Assembly: GCA_900320865.1 (NCBI GenBank)
Contig: ONTT01000008.1
Location: forward strand, 1-64,000
Source of the DNA: an uncultured Bacteroidales bacterium
GTDB lineage: Bacteria; Bacteroidota; Bacteroidia; Bacteroidales; Paludibacteraceae
DNA length: 64,000 nucleotides
Direction: 5' to 3'
The translations under genes were made by a program, and so were the position numbers. Under the pieces are notes generated by a model. The model saw only the letters and a list, made by a program, of their open reading frames with translations, was not told the DNA's origin and searched no databases. This document shows positions 43,133-57,200 of the stretch, one piece after another (the stretch's first letter is position 1; each line of letters opens with the position of its first letter).

Positions 43133-44140
43133 TTGAAACGGTTATTCGTCATATTATTTCCGGTTCTTTTCGCCGCATGTTCCATGATCGATGACGATCT
43201 ACGGGAGTGCGGTGAGGACCTGGTGATCAACTATCAGTTGCAGCTGCGTACCGAACTGAGTACGCAGCTGCAGACTGAGTTGTCCGAAGAACAGGACAGT
43301 TTGGTTCGCGAAGCACTGATGGAATGGTTGTCGCCTGTGTTTACCGACAAGGCGAAAGATATTGATTTGCATTTCTTCAACAAAGAGACGGACAACATCC
43401 GCCGTCGGATTCAGGATGTGATCAATGCGAGTCAAACCAGTTATACGCTTAATCTACCCAAAGAGAACTACACGCATCTGGCGTTGGCGAATCTGGCGGA
43501 CAATAATGAGTTGACGCTTGGCGGAAAAGAACACTCCGAAACGATGAGCCTTAACCTGTCGAGTACGTCTTCTTTACGATCGCTGAACACCGGTGTGTTC
43601 ACCGCGAGACTGGACATGACGGTATCCGAGGCTTCACAGAATTTCGAGGTCTATCTATACATGATCAACACAGCCGTCGCTTTGGTGATCGACACCACCG
43701 ACTGCGATTCGTTGGTCTCGATAGAAGGTACGCTGAATGATGTAGCATGCGGTTTCTCGTTGCGTGACAGTCTGTTCTCGTATGTCCGTCCTTGCGCGTT
43801 CCGGCTGGTGAATGTACCTATCCGCCGTCCTTCGGGAGCGCCTGCTGTGCATGGTCTTATACGGGAGGAAGAACCGGCCACCACTGCTTGTCTGGCTACA
43901 GTTGGTATGCCCTCTCGGGACGATGCGCCTTGGACCATGACGGTAAGAGCCAAGCTGATCGGAAACCGGTATGCTACGAGTACGCTTACGCTGGAAGAGC
44001 CGCTCAAAGCAGGTGATGTACGTGTTCTTCGACTGCGAATGAACGAAGACGGAAGTCTGGGAGGCGGCGATAACCAAGAAGTAGGTATTTCTGTCACATT
44101 GGAATGGAAAGACGGAGGAGATCATGAACTGGAGCTTTAA
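43133..44140 (+). CDS. FimB/Mfa2 family fimbrial anchor subunit
   Basis: 335 residues, TTG start at 43133 directly before KRLFVILFPVLFAAC. The lipobox FAAC and the following CSMIDDDLRECGEDL reproduce the C-x-x-DDL-x-x-C motif of FimB/Mfa2 proteins, which anchor the fimbria to the outer membrane and limit its length. The C-terminal half holds a second immunoglobulin-like domain. It overlaps the next gene by 17 bp. Confidence 0.85.
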   Translation: MKRLFVILFPVLFAACSMIDDDLRECGEDLVINYQLQLRTELSTQLQTELSEEQDSLVREALMEWLSPVFTDKAKDIDLHFFNKETDNIRRRIQDVINASQTSYTLNLPKENYTHLALANLADNNELTLGGKEHSETMSLNLSSTSSLRSLNTGVFTARLDMTVSEASQNFEVYLYMINTAVALVIDTTDCDSLVSIEGTLNDVACGFSLRDSLFSYVRPCAFRLVNVPIRRPSGAPAVHGLIREEEPATTACLATVGMPSRDDAPWTMTVRAKLIGNRYATSTLTLEEPLKAGDVRVLRLRMNEDGSLGGGDNQEVGISVTLEWKDGGDHELEL

Positions 44141-45191
44141 AAAATACTTGATTATACTCTGCTTCTTGCCCGTCTTAGTCTCCTGCCACAACGAGATGGG
44201 AGAGCAAACGCCGTTGGAGGTATCGTTTTGTCTGCCTATCCAAGGCGCCTCACCCAGCACCAGGCGTGTCATAGGGGATCCGGGGACCTACGAGGTATTT
44301 GATCTGCCTCGCTACGTATATCTGTTCGTCATGAAGCAGACAGGAGATACCTGGAGCGTATGGCGGCGGGAAGAAATTAAAATGGAAGAAGAGGACTGGA
44401 TAGCTACACGCTATGCCGGTTCATGGATGACAAGAGGGGATAGCATATACAAATCAAAGAAACCCATAGAATTCTTGTTGGGCAACGAGGCACCGAAAGG
44501 AAGGGTGTACGCAATTTGCAGCAACAAGAAACTGAAGTTTAATACGGCGTTTAATTCCGTATCGAACCTAACCGAACTGATGGACTGGAAATTCGACAGT
44601 TCTCCCGATAGTATTCAGGAGAATCTGCAACATATATATTCCACACCGTACAATTACAAAAACGGAAGCGGAGACTATTACTGCACGTTTGACTGCAGCA
44701 GCGGCCATTCATTCCAGATTGACTTGGTGATGTATCACGTCGCATCGAAAGTAGATATCAAATGGAATGTAGAAGAAAGCAAACGAATCGATAAAAACAC
44801 GCCGTCAAACGGAGTACGCCTCACCTACATGGAGGCTCGCCGCTTATTCAACGGCTATGCGTATTGCTTCAAGCCGATGAAGAACGAATTAGCAAGCCTG
44901 CCCGAGTCGGGATACGACATAACGGATATTGTTACCGAGAGAGACGAAGGCCTATGGTGGGAAGGGCGGACGTATTTTTACACGATTCCCTATTACGTAG
45001 CCGGAGAACCGAACTATTTTCCTCTACAGATGGTGATGTGTACCAACGGAGTAAACAAAGCGTATGGATACCAACTGACATTGAAACAACCGATGGATAC
45101 CTCCGATGTATTTGTTCCGTGGTTGAGAGGTAATTTCATCCTGACGCAGCCTTTAGAGAACAAAAGCGAGACCAAGACAATTGACGAGTAA
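44124..45191 (+). CDS. Accessory fimbrial lipoprotein
   Basis: 355 residues; lipoprotein signal (YLIILCFLPVLVSCHNEM). The two-domain beta pattern with a FimB/FimC-like start (PLEVSFCLPIQGAS, VFDLPRYVYLFVMKQTGD) and a C-terminal strand pair (NFILTQPLENKSETK) suggests a minor subunit of the same fimbria, perhaps at the tip or base. Family not pinned down. Coupled to the FimB/Mfa2 gene by overlap. Confidence 0.65.
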   Translation: MNWSFKKYLIILCFLPVLVSCHNEMGEQTPLEVSFCLPIQGASPSTRRVIGDPGTYEVFDLPRYVYLFVMKQTGDTWSVWRREEIKMEEEDWIATRYAGSWMTRGDSIYKSKKPIEFLLGNEAPKGRVYAICSNKKLKFNTAFNSVSNLTELMDWKFDSSPDSIQENLQHIYSTPYNYKNGSGDYYCTFDCSSGHSFQIDLVMYHVASKVDIKWNVEESKRIDKNTPSNGVRLTYMEARRLFNGYAYCFKPMKNELASLPESGYDITDIVTERDEGLWWEGRTYFYTIPYYVAGEPNYFPLQMVMCTNGVNKAYGYQLTLKQPMDTSDVFVPWLRGNFILTQPLENKSETKTIDE

Positions 45192-45205
45192 AAAAAAATC
45201 GGTGA

Positions 45206-45249
45206 CAGCACATAACCAGCACAAGACCAGTACAAGACCAGTACCAGAC
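45206..45249 (+). repeat. 11-bp tandem array before the giant adhesin gene
   Basis: Four units: CAGCACATAAC, CAGCACAAGAC, CAGTACAAGAC, CAGTACCAGAC. The array is flanked by copies of AATTGACGAGT at 45179-45189 (over the upstream stop) and 45253-45263. Confidence 0.85.
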
Positions 45250-45285
45250 TCTAATTGACGAGTGTAAAGAAAAAGGAATTAAATT

Positions 45286-48200
45286 TTGAATATAAGACGA
45301 TATATATTATTACTAATGACCGTGTGCGTATGCGCATCATTCGCGCACGCGCAAACGGATACTATCCGTTATGTACATCCGAATGGAGCGTACAATAACG
45401 ATGGTAGGTCGTGGGAGACAGCAATGAACCGCGTGCAGGACGCTATCAACGACCTGCGCGACTATCTGGATATCAACAACCTTCACTCCGGTTCCGTCTA
45501 TATCGCCGCCGGTACCTATATCCCGACGGAGTCCACGGAGTCATCGGGTGGCTCGATGTTGAATACGTCATTTAAGATCTATGGAGGTATTCACGTCTAT
45601 GGCGGATTTAATGCGGATACTCCGGAGAGCAGGCCGGGTCTGCGTATGATGTCGAACGGCAAGACCTGCGAGGAGAACTGGGCAGACCAGTCGGGTATCG
45701 GTACTGTCTCCGGCACGGAGATTGCTTCGCAATGGGATTTTCGATACAAGACCATTCTGACGGGAAACCACTCCTCTTCGGCACCTACATTTGTATTTGA
45801 TTCGATCCGCGGAAAATATACGACCGCGTATGCTGCGAACTCGTACCACGTAGTATGGTTTGCTACCAACGGCATCTGGCCGGCCACCGATGATCTGTTA
45901 AAGAACCACTATAAGCCGCTAGAGTATCCGGCTTCGATAGACGGCTGCGTCATCTCGTCGGGTAACGCCTCCAGCCGCAATATCAACCTGCGCGAGCATA
46001 CAGGTTACGGCGGTGGTGTCTATATGGTAGGCAACACAAGCATACGCGGCTGTATCGTAGAGCGCTGCTCGGCGAACATGCGAGGCGGCGGTATCTATGC
46101 GGATGGCGGCGGTACGATCGAGTTCTGCTATATCCATACGTGTCAGTCCGCGGGTATCGGTGTCTATCAAGGCTACGGCGGCGGTGTATGTATCGACCAT
46201 GAGGGCTCTATCGGGCATAGTCAGATCACTTCCTGTGCGTCACGATGTGGTGGCGGTATCTTCATCAGCCACGTGCCGGAGGACTATCCCACGACCGGCA
46301 ATCCTGCTATCGACGGAATCAGTAACTATTCCCCGTACGCAACGGCTTGCGTAGTCAATAATAATACGACCAATGCCGAAGGCGCCGGTATCTACCTGGC
46401 GGAAGGCGGAACGGTGAACCACTGTACCGTCACGGCGAATAACTGTATGGGTCCGGACGTGACCTATTACGGTCGCCGTCACGGTCGTACGGGCGGTATC
46501 TATGTCCGTAACTGCGGTCAGATCTTCAACTCCGTCATCTGGGGTAACCGCTGCGCGGTAAACAACGATATCCAGTTTGCCTCCGTGCGGCAGAAGACCG
46601 GTATCTCCGGATATGAGACCTTCGTCTATCACACGGCGTTCATGAACCACGATATCACGGACTGGACGGGTGTGCGCAAGGAGGCGGTTTATTCGCTGGA
46701 TAAGCATAACATGCCGGTAGAGGGCGGCTCGGATAACTTCCCCTGTTTCTTCAGTCCTACGGTAGTGCCGCTGAACTGGGATTCGGTTAACACCTCGGCA
46801 GGTATCTACGGCGCAGGTGTATTGGCACATATGCGTCCGGTGGATTATCCCGGTCCGCGTATCTGGCACTTGACTTCCCACTCCTATCTGGATCAGAAGG
46901 GTGTTCAATGGTCCCCTGCGATGGTGGATCCTCCGATATGGCTTATCCACGCGCATACGGATTACGGTGTCGTTTCCAACCCATACGAGCCGGCTTCCAC
47001 CTTAGGTGCGCTGGTGCGCAAACCGGATAACATGCGTCATGCGCTGCATGCGCAGCAGGGTCTGGAGGGTAGAAAGAACGCGGAACTTATACCTACGGTC
47101 TTCGTGGATCTGAGCCACGAAGGTGATTTCGACGGAGATGGTCATTTCGTTACGCCGCCTCATTCCGGCTCCAGCTGGGATGCTCCGCTACATTCCATCG
47201 GCGATGCGCTGATGTATTTTCGTACCTATTTGGTAGAAGAACCGACAAAAGCCATCGGTAAGCGTGCGCACTATCATCTCCCTTCTGCATGGGATGAGGA
47301 TGGTAACCCTACCGCATATACCAACTACGTCTATGTTCAGTTGCTCGTCAAGGAAGGCGAGCAGAGTACCGCCGGACCGAATAACTACTTAGGTAAAGAT
47401 ATGCGTACCGCCTCTATCCGAACCTTGTCGCATATGCGTCTCTACGGCGGCTATCCGAAGACTTTGACCGGCACGAATACGGAAGGACGTGACCCGCTGA
47501 ATCATCCTACGATCATTACGGCGAACATTGCGGACGAGAAAGGTGTAGTCGCTTATGCGAACAACTCCGCCCACGTGCTGACCTACGTAAATACCGAATA
47601 TACCATCGTCGATGGATTCCAGCTCCTCAACGGTAATGCGCATAATTTAACGGGAGCAGCCGTGATGGCGGGTGGCGGCGTGCTGGTCAGCAATGATAGA
47701 AATGTAATAACCGATCCATCCAAACGTATAGACATGGTGGGCAATGAGCTGCGTAACTGCCGGCTTGCGAATAACTCCGCTCCGAAAGGGGCCGCTATCT
47801 ATGTCACCGGTGACAGTAGGAAAAATATCATAGAATTATGCTATGCAGAGTTGAAGGTGGTGAACTGTATCATCCGTAATAACACGGCGGATTATTCCTC
47901 CGGCAACAATGGCGTTATTACGGCGAACGGCCGTGCCTTTATTGATATCGACCATTGCGATATCGTCAATAACGTCGGCTATCCGCTTCAATCGGATAAT
48001 AGATGGTGGAAGGATGGACAGTTACTGCCTTACAACAATGGTTACATCCGTATAGATAACTCGCTCATCTATTGCAACGGAACGGAGGTATTGAACGACC
48101 GCTCCGCGTTGGCTGCAAATACCCCGCTTTCTGTAGATGCGTCAACGCAGAACTATGTGTTCGGTACGTATAATATGTTCGATGCCGATATCCAGCTCCA

Positions 48201-51200
48201 TACCGCCGATGAGACTCAGCCGCGTGGTTTCTTCAAGAGCGATTTCACCATTCCTTCTATCGCCGCTGTATTACCATCAGGAATACCTGATGCGGCGAAC
48301 CATCCTCTGAAATTAGCAATGCCGGCGGAGAAATATAACCAATGTAAGCTCACGCGTACAGACCGTAATGCTGCGACATATCCGGTTTTCATCAACCCGT
48401 CGCGTAATATCGGTCACTCGGTAGAGGGCGACAGACCGTTGTACGGCGGTAAGGTATCGTTCATTCCGCTCAATAACAACCCCTGCGTCAACGCCGCTTC
48501 TGTCTCTGCGTATGGAGCTAACAATGTACCGCGTCCGGACGCAGAAGATTTCGACTTGACGGATTATACCCGCCGTAACTACGGTGGCGAACCGGATATA
48601 GGTGCGCTCGAAGACACCGACCTGCCGATCAGCGGTTCGGTCATCTACGTCACTCCGAATGGTGCCGGTAAACGCGATGGTTCGTCTTGGGCGAACGCCA
48701 TCGCCGGTAACACCGTGTATGTACTGAATGACATCACCGGTCCCGCCCTTGCGGACGGCGACCAGATTGACCCGGAAGCTACGTGTAACCGCGTATTGGA
48801 TAGCGAAGGCAACCCGATCCTCACCACCAATGAGAAATACAATGGAGGTTGGGGCAAAATATGGTACACCGACAAGCGGACAGGAGCAACATCCACCACG
48901 ACTACTACCACAGCTTGGGTTACGGAGGTGAATACGTATGTAGGAGGTCCTCAAGCAGGTCAGACTATAGTAGTACAGGACGGTACTACGCCGGTAGAGA
49001 CAACCGAAACAAGAATAAATAGTACCGGTTCTGTCATGCCCGGCTTTACCGCGGGTTATGATTATGATCCGCGCTACCCGTATGGTGAGATAAGTGGTGC
49101 GTCTCGTTCGTTCTGGAGAGCGAACCCATATCATAACGGTTCAGACTGGAATAATGCAGCCGATTATGCAGACAGGTCTGCTTTTATCGCGGCGTGCAAT
49201 GCTAACGGATGGATTAACAATACTCGTGCAGAGCGGTATGTAGGCGGTCTTCAGTATGCCGTAGAGAAAGCGTCTGCGGCGAACAAAACTTATCATAGCG
49301 ACTCCGTACAAGTATGGGTTGGTGCCGGCACGTATAACGACTATAAGGGATTCATTATGCGTGATTCGGTCACGGTATTAGGCGGTTTCCCTGCTACCAA
49401 ATACAGTTCCCCGGGTATTACAGAACGTCAGGCATTGATGTCGGATGTGATAAATATTCCTAAATCCAAACCGGCAGAGAAATTAGATGCTACGGACTAT
49501 GAGTCGATTCTGCAGATATCGGAAGTCAACCCGATCATTGGACACGACTCACTGATGAATAAGGATGCTGTTAAGTATTGGGACGATGACTATGCCTATT
49601 CCGAAACAACAGATACGCACAATTATGCCTATAAGACACGCAATATAACCAATACTTGGAGATATACCTCCGTAGAAACGGATGTGACCAGTAGTTGTAT
49701 TAATTATCCTCTTTTCACTGGTGGCAAGTTGAGTGGAAGTGGGGGGAATATAGTATATGGAACAGATCCGGCGCCGGCAGATAAAGACGTTTGGCACTTT
49801 ACGTATCCCACAGAACAGACATATTACTATTTGGAGGTGACCGAACAGAACGGTACATTGCGCATATATGACTATGATACAGGGGTGAAAATAGAGGATA
49901 AATCTTCTCGATGGTGCCGCTCCAGCAATGGTTCATTAACGGGGATGCATATGTATCAAGCCATGAAAAACATGGAGGCAGGAACCTACAAGCTGACATT
50001 GGATATGATGGGTGGATACCGTGCCGGTAGTCCGTTTGACATCACTACGCCATCCAATATCTATTTGCATATTTTAGACGCTTCAGGTAACGACTTAACT
50101 GATTCTGTTTTGTTGAAATGCCGTAGTTATAAAAGTCCTACCGACAACAACGCCACCAATGTCCGTAATACTGCCTTCCGCAAGACGATAGAGTTTACGG
50201 CTCCCGGTTCCGAAGATATAACGATTATGGTGGAGGTTCTGGACGGTACGAAGAATATTGGAGCCACTTACCCGAAAACACCGAGTGGTGGAGACCCTGA
50301 CCCTATACCGTGGAATTATAAATGGGATGAAGGTACAGAGGCAAACCCGAGTAAGGCATGGGGTACGAAAAACCCGAACCGCCGTGAGTTCTTTATCACC
50401 AACTTGAACTTGAAGAAGGTGGATGAGACACAATCGTCTTATACGCTTGCCGATGAGGATATAGATGTAGAGGAAAAAGATACCATTATACCAGACCCGC
50501 ATGCATCGGAAATCAATGCCTCTACTGTTTATGAATTGAAAAAGCACCGTATCACGCTCCGCAAGCGTGTATTGACGATGCCGGATGTGTGTGTACCTAC
50601 GTATGGTGCCGGTTCAGTGGGAGACCCGGCTGGTATTGGTAATGGTAAATTAGCCGACGGTTTGGCGCACACCGACCGTGTATTCGGTCCAACGAAGGCT
50701 CTGCGTACTGCTGCAACTCTTGCAAAAGAAGAGGATCCGCACTATGTAGAATATAACAAAGCCAATTGGGATGGTTTCACGATCCGTCACGGCTTCCTTA
50801 CGGACGAAGCAATGGCGCACGGCGGCGGTGCAGGTGTGAATATGTACGAAGGGGCGCACCTGCGGAACTGTATTGTAATCAACAACATGTCACACTGCCC
50901 GCGTGTGAAGGGTGGCGGACTATTCTGCGACGGTGCCACTTCGACTATTGAGGGTTGCTTCGTCCTCAACAACCAATCTACACTGAGTTCGAAACTGACA
51001 GCCAGCCAAAATCAGATTTTCGCAGGCGGTCTGTTTATGTACGAGGGTACGTGTTTCAACTCCCTATTCGCCAATAACTATAGTTATGGTTCCTCAGGCG
51101 GTGTGGGCTTCTGCGTAGGACGTTTCTTCAATAATACTATTGCCTACAATACAGCTACGTTAAAAGAGGGTGGTCAAATCAGCGGTGGCGCTATCTCGTT

Positions 51201-54200
51201 AGCCACTGAATCCAACCCGAACCTCTTTGTGGCAAACACCATCGTCTTCGGTAATAACGGTATAGCTATCCGTGACCGTGCTGCCGCTGTTGCAAAAGTG
51301 AATCCGTTCCTATATTGCTATATCCAGTCCGCAGTCGCTCAGCCGAATGATGCTACCAAAAAGAATGTAACCAACTGGACTGAGTCCGCAACAGGCAACT
51401 ACGGTACCGGTAATACCTTCTTGAACGGTGTTGCTCCTTCGGCCACCAATTCGCCTTTTGCGGCGGACTTTGATGAATTAGGAAACTATGTCCCCGGCCG
51501 TGCAGCTTCGCTCAACGACTTCCGTCTGCGCGACGGTATAGGTTGCGTCAACCATGGTACTGAGGAATTCGCCGGAGAGTTCTATACAGCGCTACAGCAT
51601 AAAGGCATATCCGATGCAAACATTCGGAAAATGCAGGTTTATAAGACAGTAGAGGCGACAGTACTGCCACAAAACGATGTGGCATTTGCCAAACGTGTGC
51701 AGGACTGCCAGATTGATATGGGTGCGTACGAGTTCAACGCGGCGTACTCTATCAAACCCGATACGACGACTCATCCGGGACAAGCGATTTTCTACGTGAC
51801 CTTCGCTGCGCACGGTGGTGACGCGTCGGCTGATTCGCCGGAGAACGCAGCTTGTAAGCAGAAGTTGCAGTTGGTTCTTGATGCCGCAGGACGATACAAA
51901 TACAACCTGATGACCTTGGCTAAATATGACAAAGGCGAGGCGGGTTCGTATGTAGCGGATCAGCCGAATAAACACTGGTCAGTAGAAGTTTGGCTCGAGG
52001 GCGATAATACGAACAGCACCGTCAGCGGCGAGTATAACGACTGGTACACGGCGACGCGTTCGACCAAACATAATAACGATTACTATGTGGATAATACGCT
52101 CGACTACTCGTTCATCATCCCACACGGCGTACAGATTAAGGGCGGATATACTACGGATTTCACGGGCCGCGACCCGCTGACCTATCGTACCGTCCTCTCC
52201 GGTAAGATCACTTCTTCTACCGGTGCGGAAGGAAATACCTTCCATGTCGTGACTTTCACGAACGACCTCTTTACGCCGGATGAGGAGTACTATATGGACG
52301 GAGATGATCCGATTCGGAATCAGTTGGCGACCCTAACGAACGAGAAAGACCGCGCCGTGGTGGATGGTATCTTCATCATGGACGGTCATGCCAACTCGCC
52401 GGATTATGTGGACCGTATCGGTGCTGCGGCCGTGGTGACCGAGTATGCCCATATCCGTAACTGCGTCATCCAGAATAATACCGCGGAGGGTAATGGCGGC
52501 GGTCTGTACCTCAAACCGTTCGCCCTCGTCAGCGGTACGATCATCAAGAATAATACGGCGGAGACCGGTGGCGGTATCTATGTCGAAGCACCGCCGGGGC
52601 CGCCGGAATCCATCAATACGGATTCTCTGGCACGTGTCTATGCTACTACGATATGCGAAAACACGGCGCGTTTGAGCGCCGGAGGTATGTGGTTTGACAA
52701 TACCTATGTGTTTGTCAACTCAACGGCATTATGGCATAATGAGGCGAACGACAATGCCAATATTTCCGGTGTCTTCTCGCGTACCAGTGAAGATACGGAC
52801 TACCCGCTGAGTTTCTGCGCGGTTGAGTCCCGCCGTCTGGAGGGACAAGGAAACGTTGAACTCTCGCCTACCGAGACGGAAGGTGTCCGCTGGGATAGAC
52901 AGGATCCGTTTAACGCCATCCTCTATTACCCGATAGAGATGTCCTCGACGCTGAGCCGCGCCGGTATGACGTATAACCAGTGGTATAATACCATGAGTAC
53001 CTTTACCACGCTGGATTCGATCGATATAGCCGGTGTGAGCCGTACCAAATGGCTCTCCGACGGTTCGGAGCGTGGCTACGCGTGGGGTTCGGATATCTTG
53101 GTAACGAAGAATAACGACTTCATCGAGATCGGCGCACGCGCGATCAACAAGAACTTCGCCATCAACGTCAATATGGAGTATGTGATGAATCGTCTGTACG
53201 TCATGCATACCGACCTCATTAACTCCGAGGCGGCGCGTGCGCTGCAGGATAATACGGAAGATACACCGGCTGCACATATGTACCGCCAGATGGGTTCCTG
53301 TATCTTGAACCCCTTCCACCGTCTCGGTGATGCCTTCGACTATATCATCGCGGCGCGTAAGGCGAACCCTGCCCTCTATCGTAACCGTGTCTTTGAGGTG
53401 TTTATAGAGCAGGGTACGTATTATCCGTATCATAATGCGTACGGCGAGCAGGACGAGGTACGTAATAACACCTTCCTGGTTCCCGAGGGTATCTACGTCA
53501 TCGGTGGTATTGACTCGAGACCGGAGGACCACCATTATGGTCAGGAAGGCTATTATGATATGTTTACCGGCGCTTCATATGGTACGACCGATAATGTGAC
53601 GGTAGCGGGTTATACGATCTATTCCGCGCCGCTGGATTCTATTCGTCTGCGTGACGACCGTCACCGCCCGATGCGCGATAACAACCTCAACTCTGTCATC
53701 GAGCCATGGGAGTTAGAGAGGCAGACGATTCTCTCGGGTAATGCCGTAGCGGGTGAGGACTTCACCCACGTCTATCACGTCATCACCATGCACGCCGACT
53801 CTACCCATGTCGGTCCGCAGCCGCTGAAGTTCCGCCATATGAATCCGGCGCGTGAGGCCGGCGATAAATCGGCCCCGCTGCTCATCGATCCGATTCCGAT
53901 GGATCAGCCGGATCTATTCGTCGATGAGTTAGACCAGTCTATACTCGGCCGTACCGTTGAGTTCGACGGTATCCAGATCACCGGCGGTTATGCGAACCAC
54001 CTTAATCCCGAGGATACGCTTCGTCACCCGTACGTCAAGAAGACCTATTTCCGCGGCGGCGGTATCTTCGTCGATGGTAACTGGAATAACGACTTCGATC
54101 AGCCTGGAGATGTATTGCCGAACGTGACCGAGCCAGCAAAATATAATATCCCGATCGTCGTAGAAAACTGCGTCTTTACCAATAATATGGCGGGTAACGG

Positions 54201-57200
54201 CGGCGGTCTGTATTCCAACGGCGGTATCTACATGTTTGGCTGCCATTTTACGCAAAACTACTCGCAAGGACCGATGACCGATGTGGACCAGAACTTCATC
54301 CCTTGGACCGCCGGAGGATGTATCGCTACCAACGCCGTTTGCGATGTGGCTAACACCCTGTTCGATAACAACGAAGCACGCCGCGGACTCTATCCGATTA
54401 CCGTATCAGGAGACGAGGAGATCCCGTACGCCGATGCCCGCCAGGGATTTGCAGGTGTGATATCGGCTGCTACCCAGAGTTATTTGCGTGTGGTCAACTG
54501 CCACTTTATGAAGAACAAGGCGGTGGCGTACCCTGCTATCTATAACTTCACCCCTAATAATGAATATGGAGACGACGCGAAAGAGAAGCAGTTTGCGTTC
54601 AATACCATCTTCTGGGGTAACGAGGTATTCGAGGTGGATAATCTGGATGAACTGGACTATAAAGTACCGCCTTCGGCACAAACGATTAATGACTTCAATA
54701 CCCGCTACAAAGGTTCTCGTAAGGGTGTCTTCCACTACGACCCGGTAGAATGGGATAAATACGAGAAACTTTTCCATGAGTACGACAGCCTATATAACCA
54801 TTATGCCGCCGAGAACGATACGTTCAATGTTAATGTAACGAATAAGTTAGCCGAACTCCGTGCGCAGGGTGACTTGATGGAGGGACTCTATTTCTGCTCC
54901 TATCGTAAGACCTATGGTCCTACCGGTATGAAGCCGACGCCGGAGGGATACCTGTTGACGAGAGACGAACAGCGTAATTTCATTGATCCGCGAAAGAAAC
55001 CGGTGCGTACAAAGACAGTGCATGATTTCCCGGTAGAGAGATACGATAATCTCTTTACCTACGTCCATGGCAATAACAACACGCTGATCAACCCGATCAA
55101 TACCGCGACCGACGGCCCGAACTTCAAACAACCGTCCTTCGTCGCCGGTATCGATGGTTACATGCAGAATGCCGACTGGCTGCTCGCCCGTATGAACCTG
55201 ACGACCGACCAGGGTTGGGGGCACCTCAAGCAGACCGTCACCCGTGGTGTAGGATACTTCCTCACCCGCTATACGGGCAAACAACAATTCGATACATTCG
55301 AAGCAGCTCTTGCGGCTGCGAACGCCGCGTTGGGCACCGATACCTGTACCACGTGGAGCGTACTCCCTGTCCGCGGTCTGCCGATCGCTACCTTTGATGA
55401 TGTACAGGATCCGCCCGGAGCCATCTATAACTGGTACTCCAAGCGATATGGCACCTATATGTCAAATGTCAACGCCCCGCTGCCTATCAAGGACCAGTAT
55501 TACATGGCGTACTCCCGCACGACCAGCGATGAAGAGGTATCCGGCAACATGGATCGTATCTCCAAGCACCCGAAGACCGGTGAGACCGATGTCTATATTG
55601 ACATAGGTATCTACGAGTACCAGTATGTTCAACTGGATATCAAGGGTCAGGAGATCGATACAATGTGGGTAGCTACCAAGGCCAAAGATCCTATCCGCCA
55701 AGATGGTCTTACATGGGAGACACCTACTACCGACCTCCAGACGGCTATCGACCGGCTGATGTCGTCCCATAACAACCATGATAAGTATATCTGTTTCTTG
55801 GGCGACGACGAGGGAGGCACCTTCTCGCCGAGTAATGTGATCGATAACCGCCGTTCGTTCATCATCACCTCCAATACGCTGGAGCCGCTGTTGCCGGATA
55901 GTGCCGAGGCGGACTATGACTACGGAGTGAATAGCCTTACCTTCCTCGGCGGATATAGCTTTGACGTCAAGGACGCACCGCGTGACCCGCAAGCTCACCC
56001 GACCATCATCGAGATGCCCAATACCGGTACGGCCGCGCAGCGCAACCAGCTCTTTGTTGTCGAAGATATGACCAGACAAATGGTACAGGCGAACTGGCAA
56101 GGCGAATACACCTCGCGCGACAGCGTCGTGATCCCGATCGTGTTTGACGGCATGACGTTTATCAACCCCTATTCGACGAAGGATCCTTCTTCCGATGTAG
56201 GCGGTTATAACAACCAGGGAGGTCTGATGTCCAAGAAAGGTGGCGCGGCTATCTATTATCGTTGGCAACGCCGCTACGAGGGGCATGACGGCGTTTATTC
56301 GCCGGACTTCACCAAGGCGCTGCATCCCGATTCGGCACTGATAGACGGCGTGAAGACGGTGCTGCCCAAACTCACGCTCTCCAACTGTATCTTCATGGAT
56401 AACGGTGCGCGCGACGGCGTAGCCCATGACGAGCGTTCGGCGGCAGTTCGTATTGACCACGGTGGCGGCTCGTCGCTCATCGTCAACTCGCTCTTCCACT
56501 CCAACGCCGGTGCTCCGGTTTACGCAAGAACCTTCGATGTGCTGCAGGAGGAAAACGACCTGGCGTCCGTGCCGAACGATGTCGTGATCGTCAACTCCAC
56601 CTTCGCCCTCAACGACGGACACCTCCGATTGGACGGCGAGAACAGCGAGGTACATAACTCCCTTATTTGGCTCGATGACCTCGATAACGATACCACGATC
56701 CAACTCCAGATGGGTGCTTCCGACCAGTGGGACAAGACGACGAACCGAACCCGCGAAGGTATAGAAAACCGTATGACCAATAATGCCGTATGGGGATGCT
56801 TCATGCAAGCCGGTGAGGACCCGTGGGGCAACGACAGCCTCGTGACGAACAACAATGATATCTTCGGCGGACCGGGCTTCGTTCTACCCTATGTAACGGC
56901 TTCTACTTCGGAGCAACGCCGCGAGCGTAGTTTCCGTCTGAACCCGTCTCTGATCACTCATGAGAAAGCGGATACCACGATTTATCGCGACCGCGTCTTC
57001 TTCCGTGTCTATCCGGATACCTGTGCTGAGACGCATAATCAATACTGGCGTCGCTCCAACGGTTTCAAGTCCACCTATATCACAGCCCTTGCCAACGACT
57101 CCGATTTGGCAGCAAAACCGCGTCTGTCCGGTGAAGGAATGGAGCGTGGTGCATACGAATGTCTGGCGGTGCTCCAACGCGTGCTGTACGTCCAGCCTAC

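Noticed and set aside
55462..56808. 448-residue minus-strand open frame inside the giant adhesin gene
   Set aside because: A by-product of codon bias in the long plus-strand gene; other such frames (46240, 48313, 52729, 56884) appear in the same gene and none resembles a protein family.
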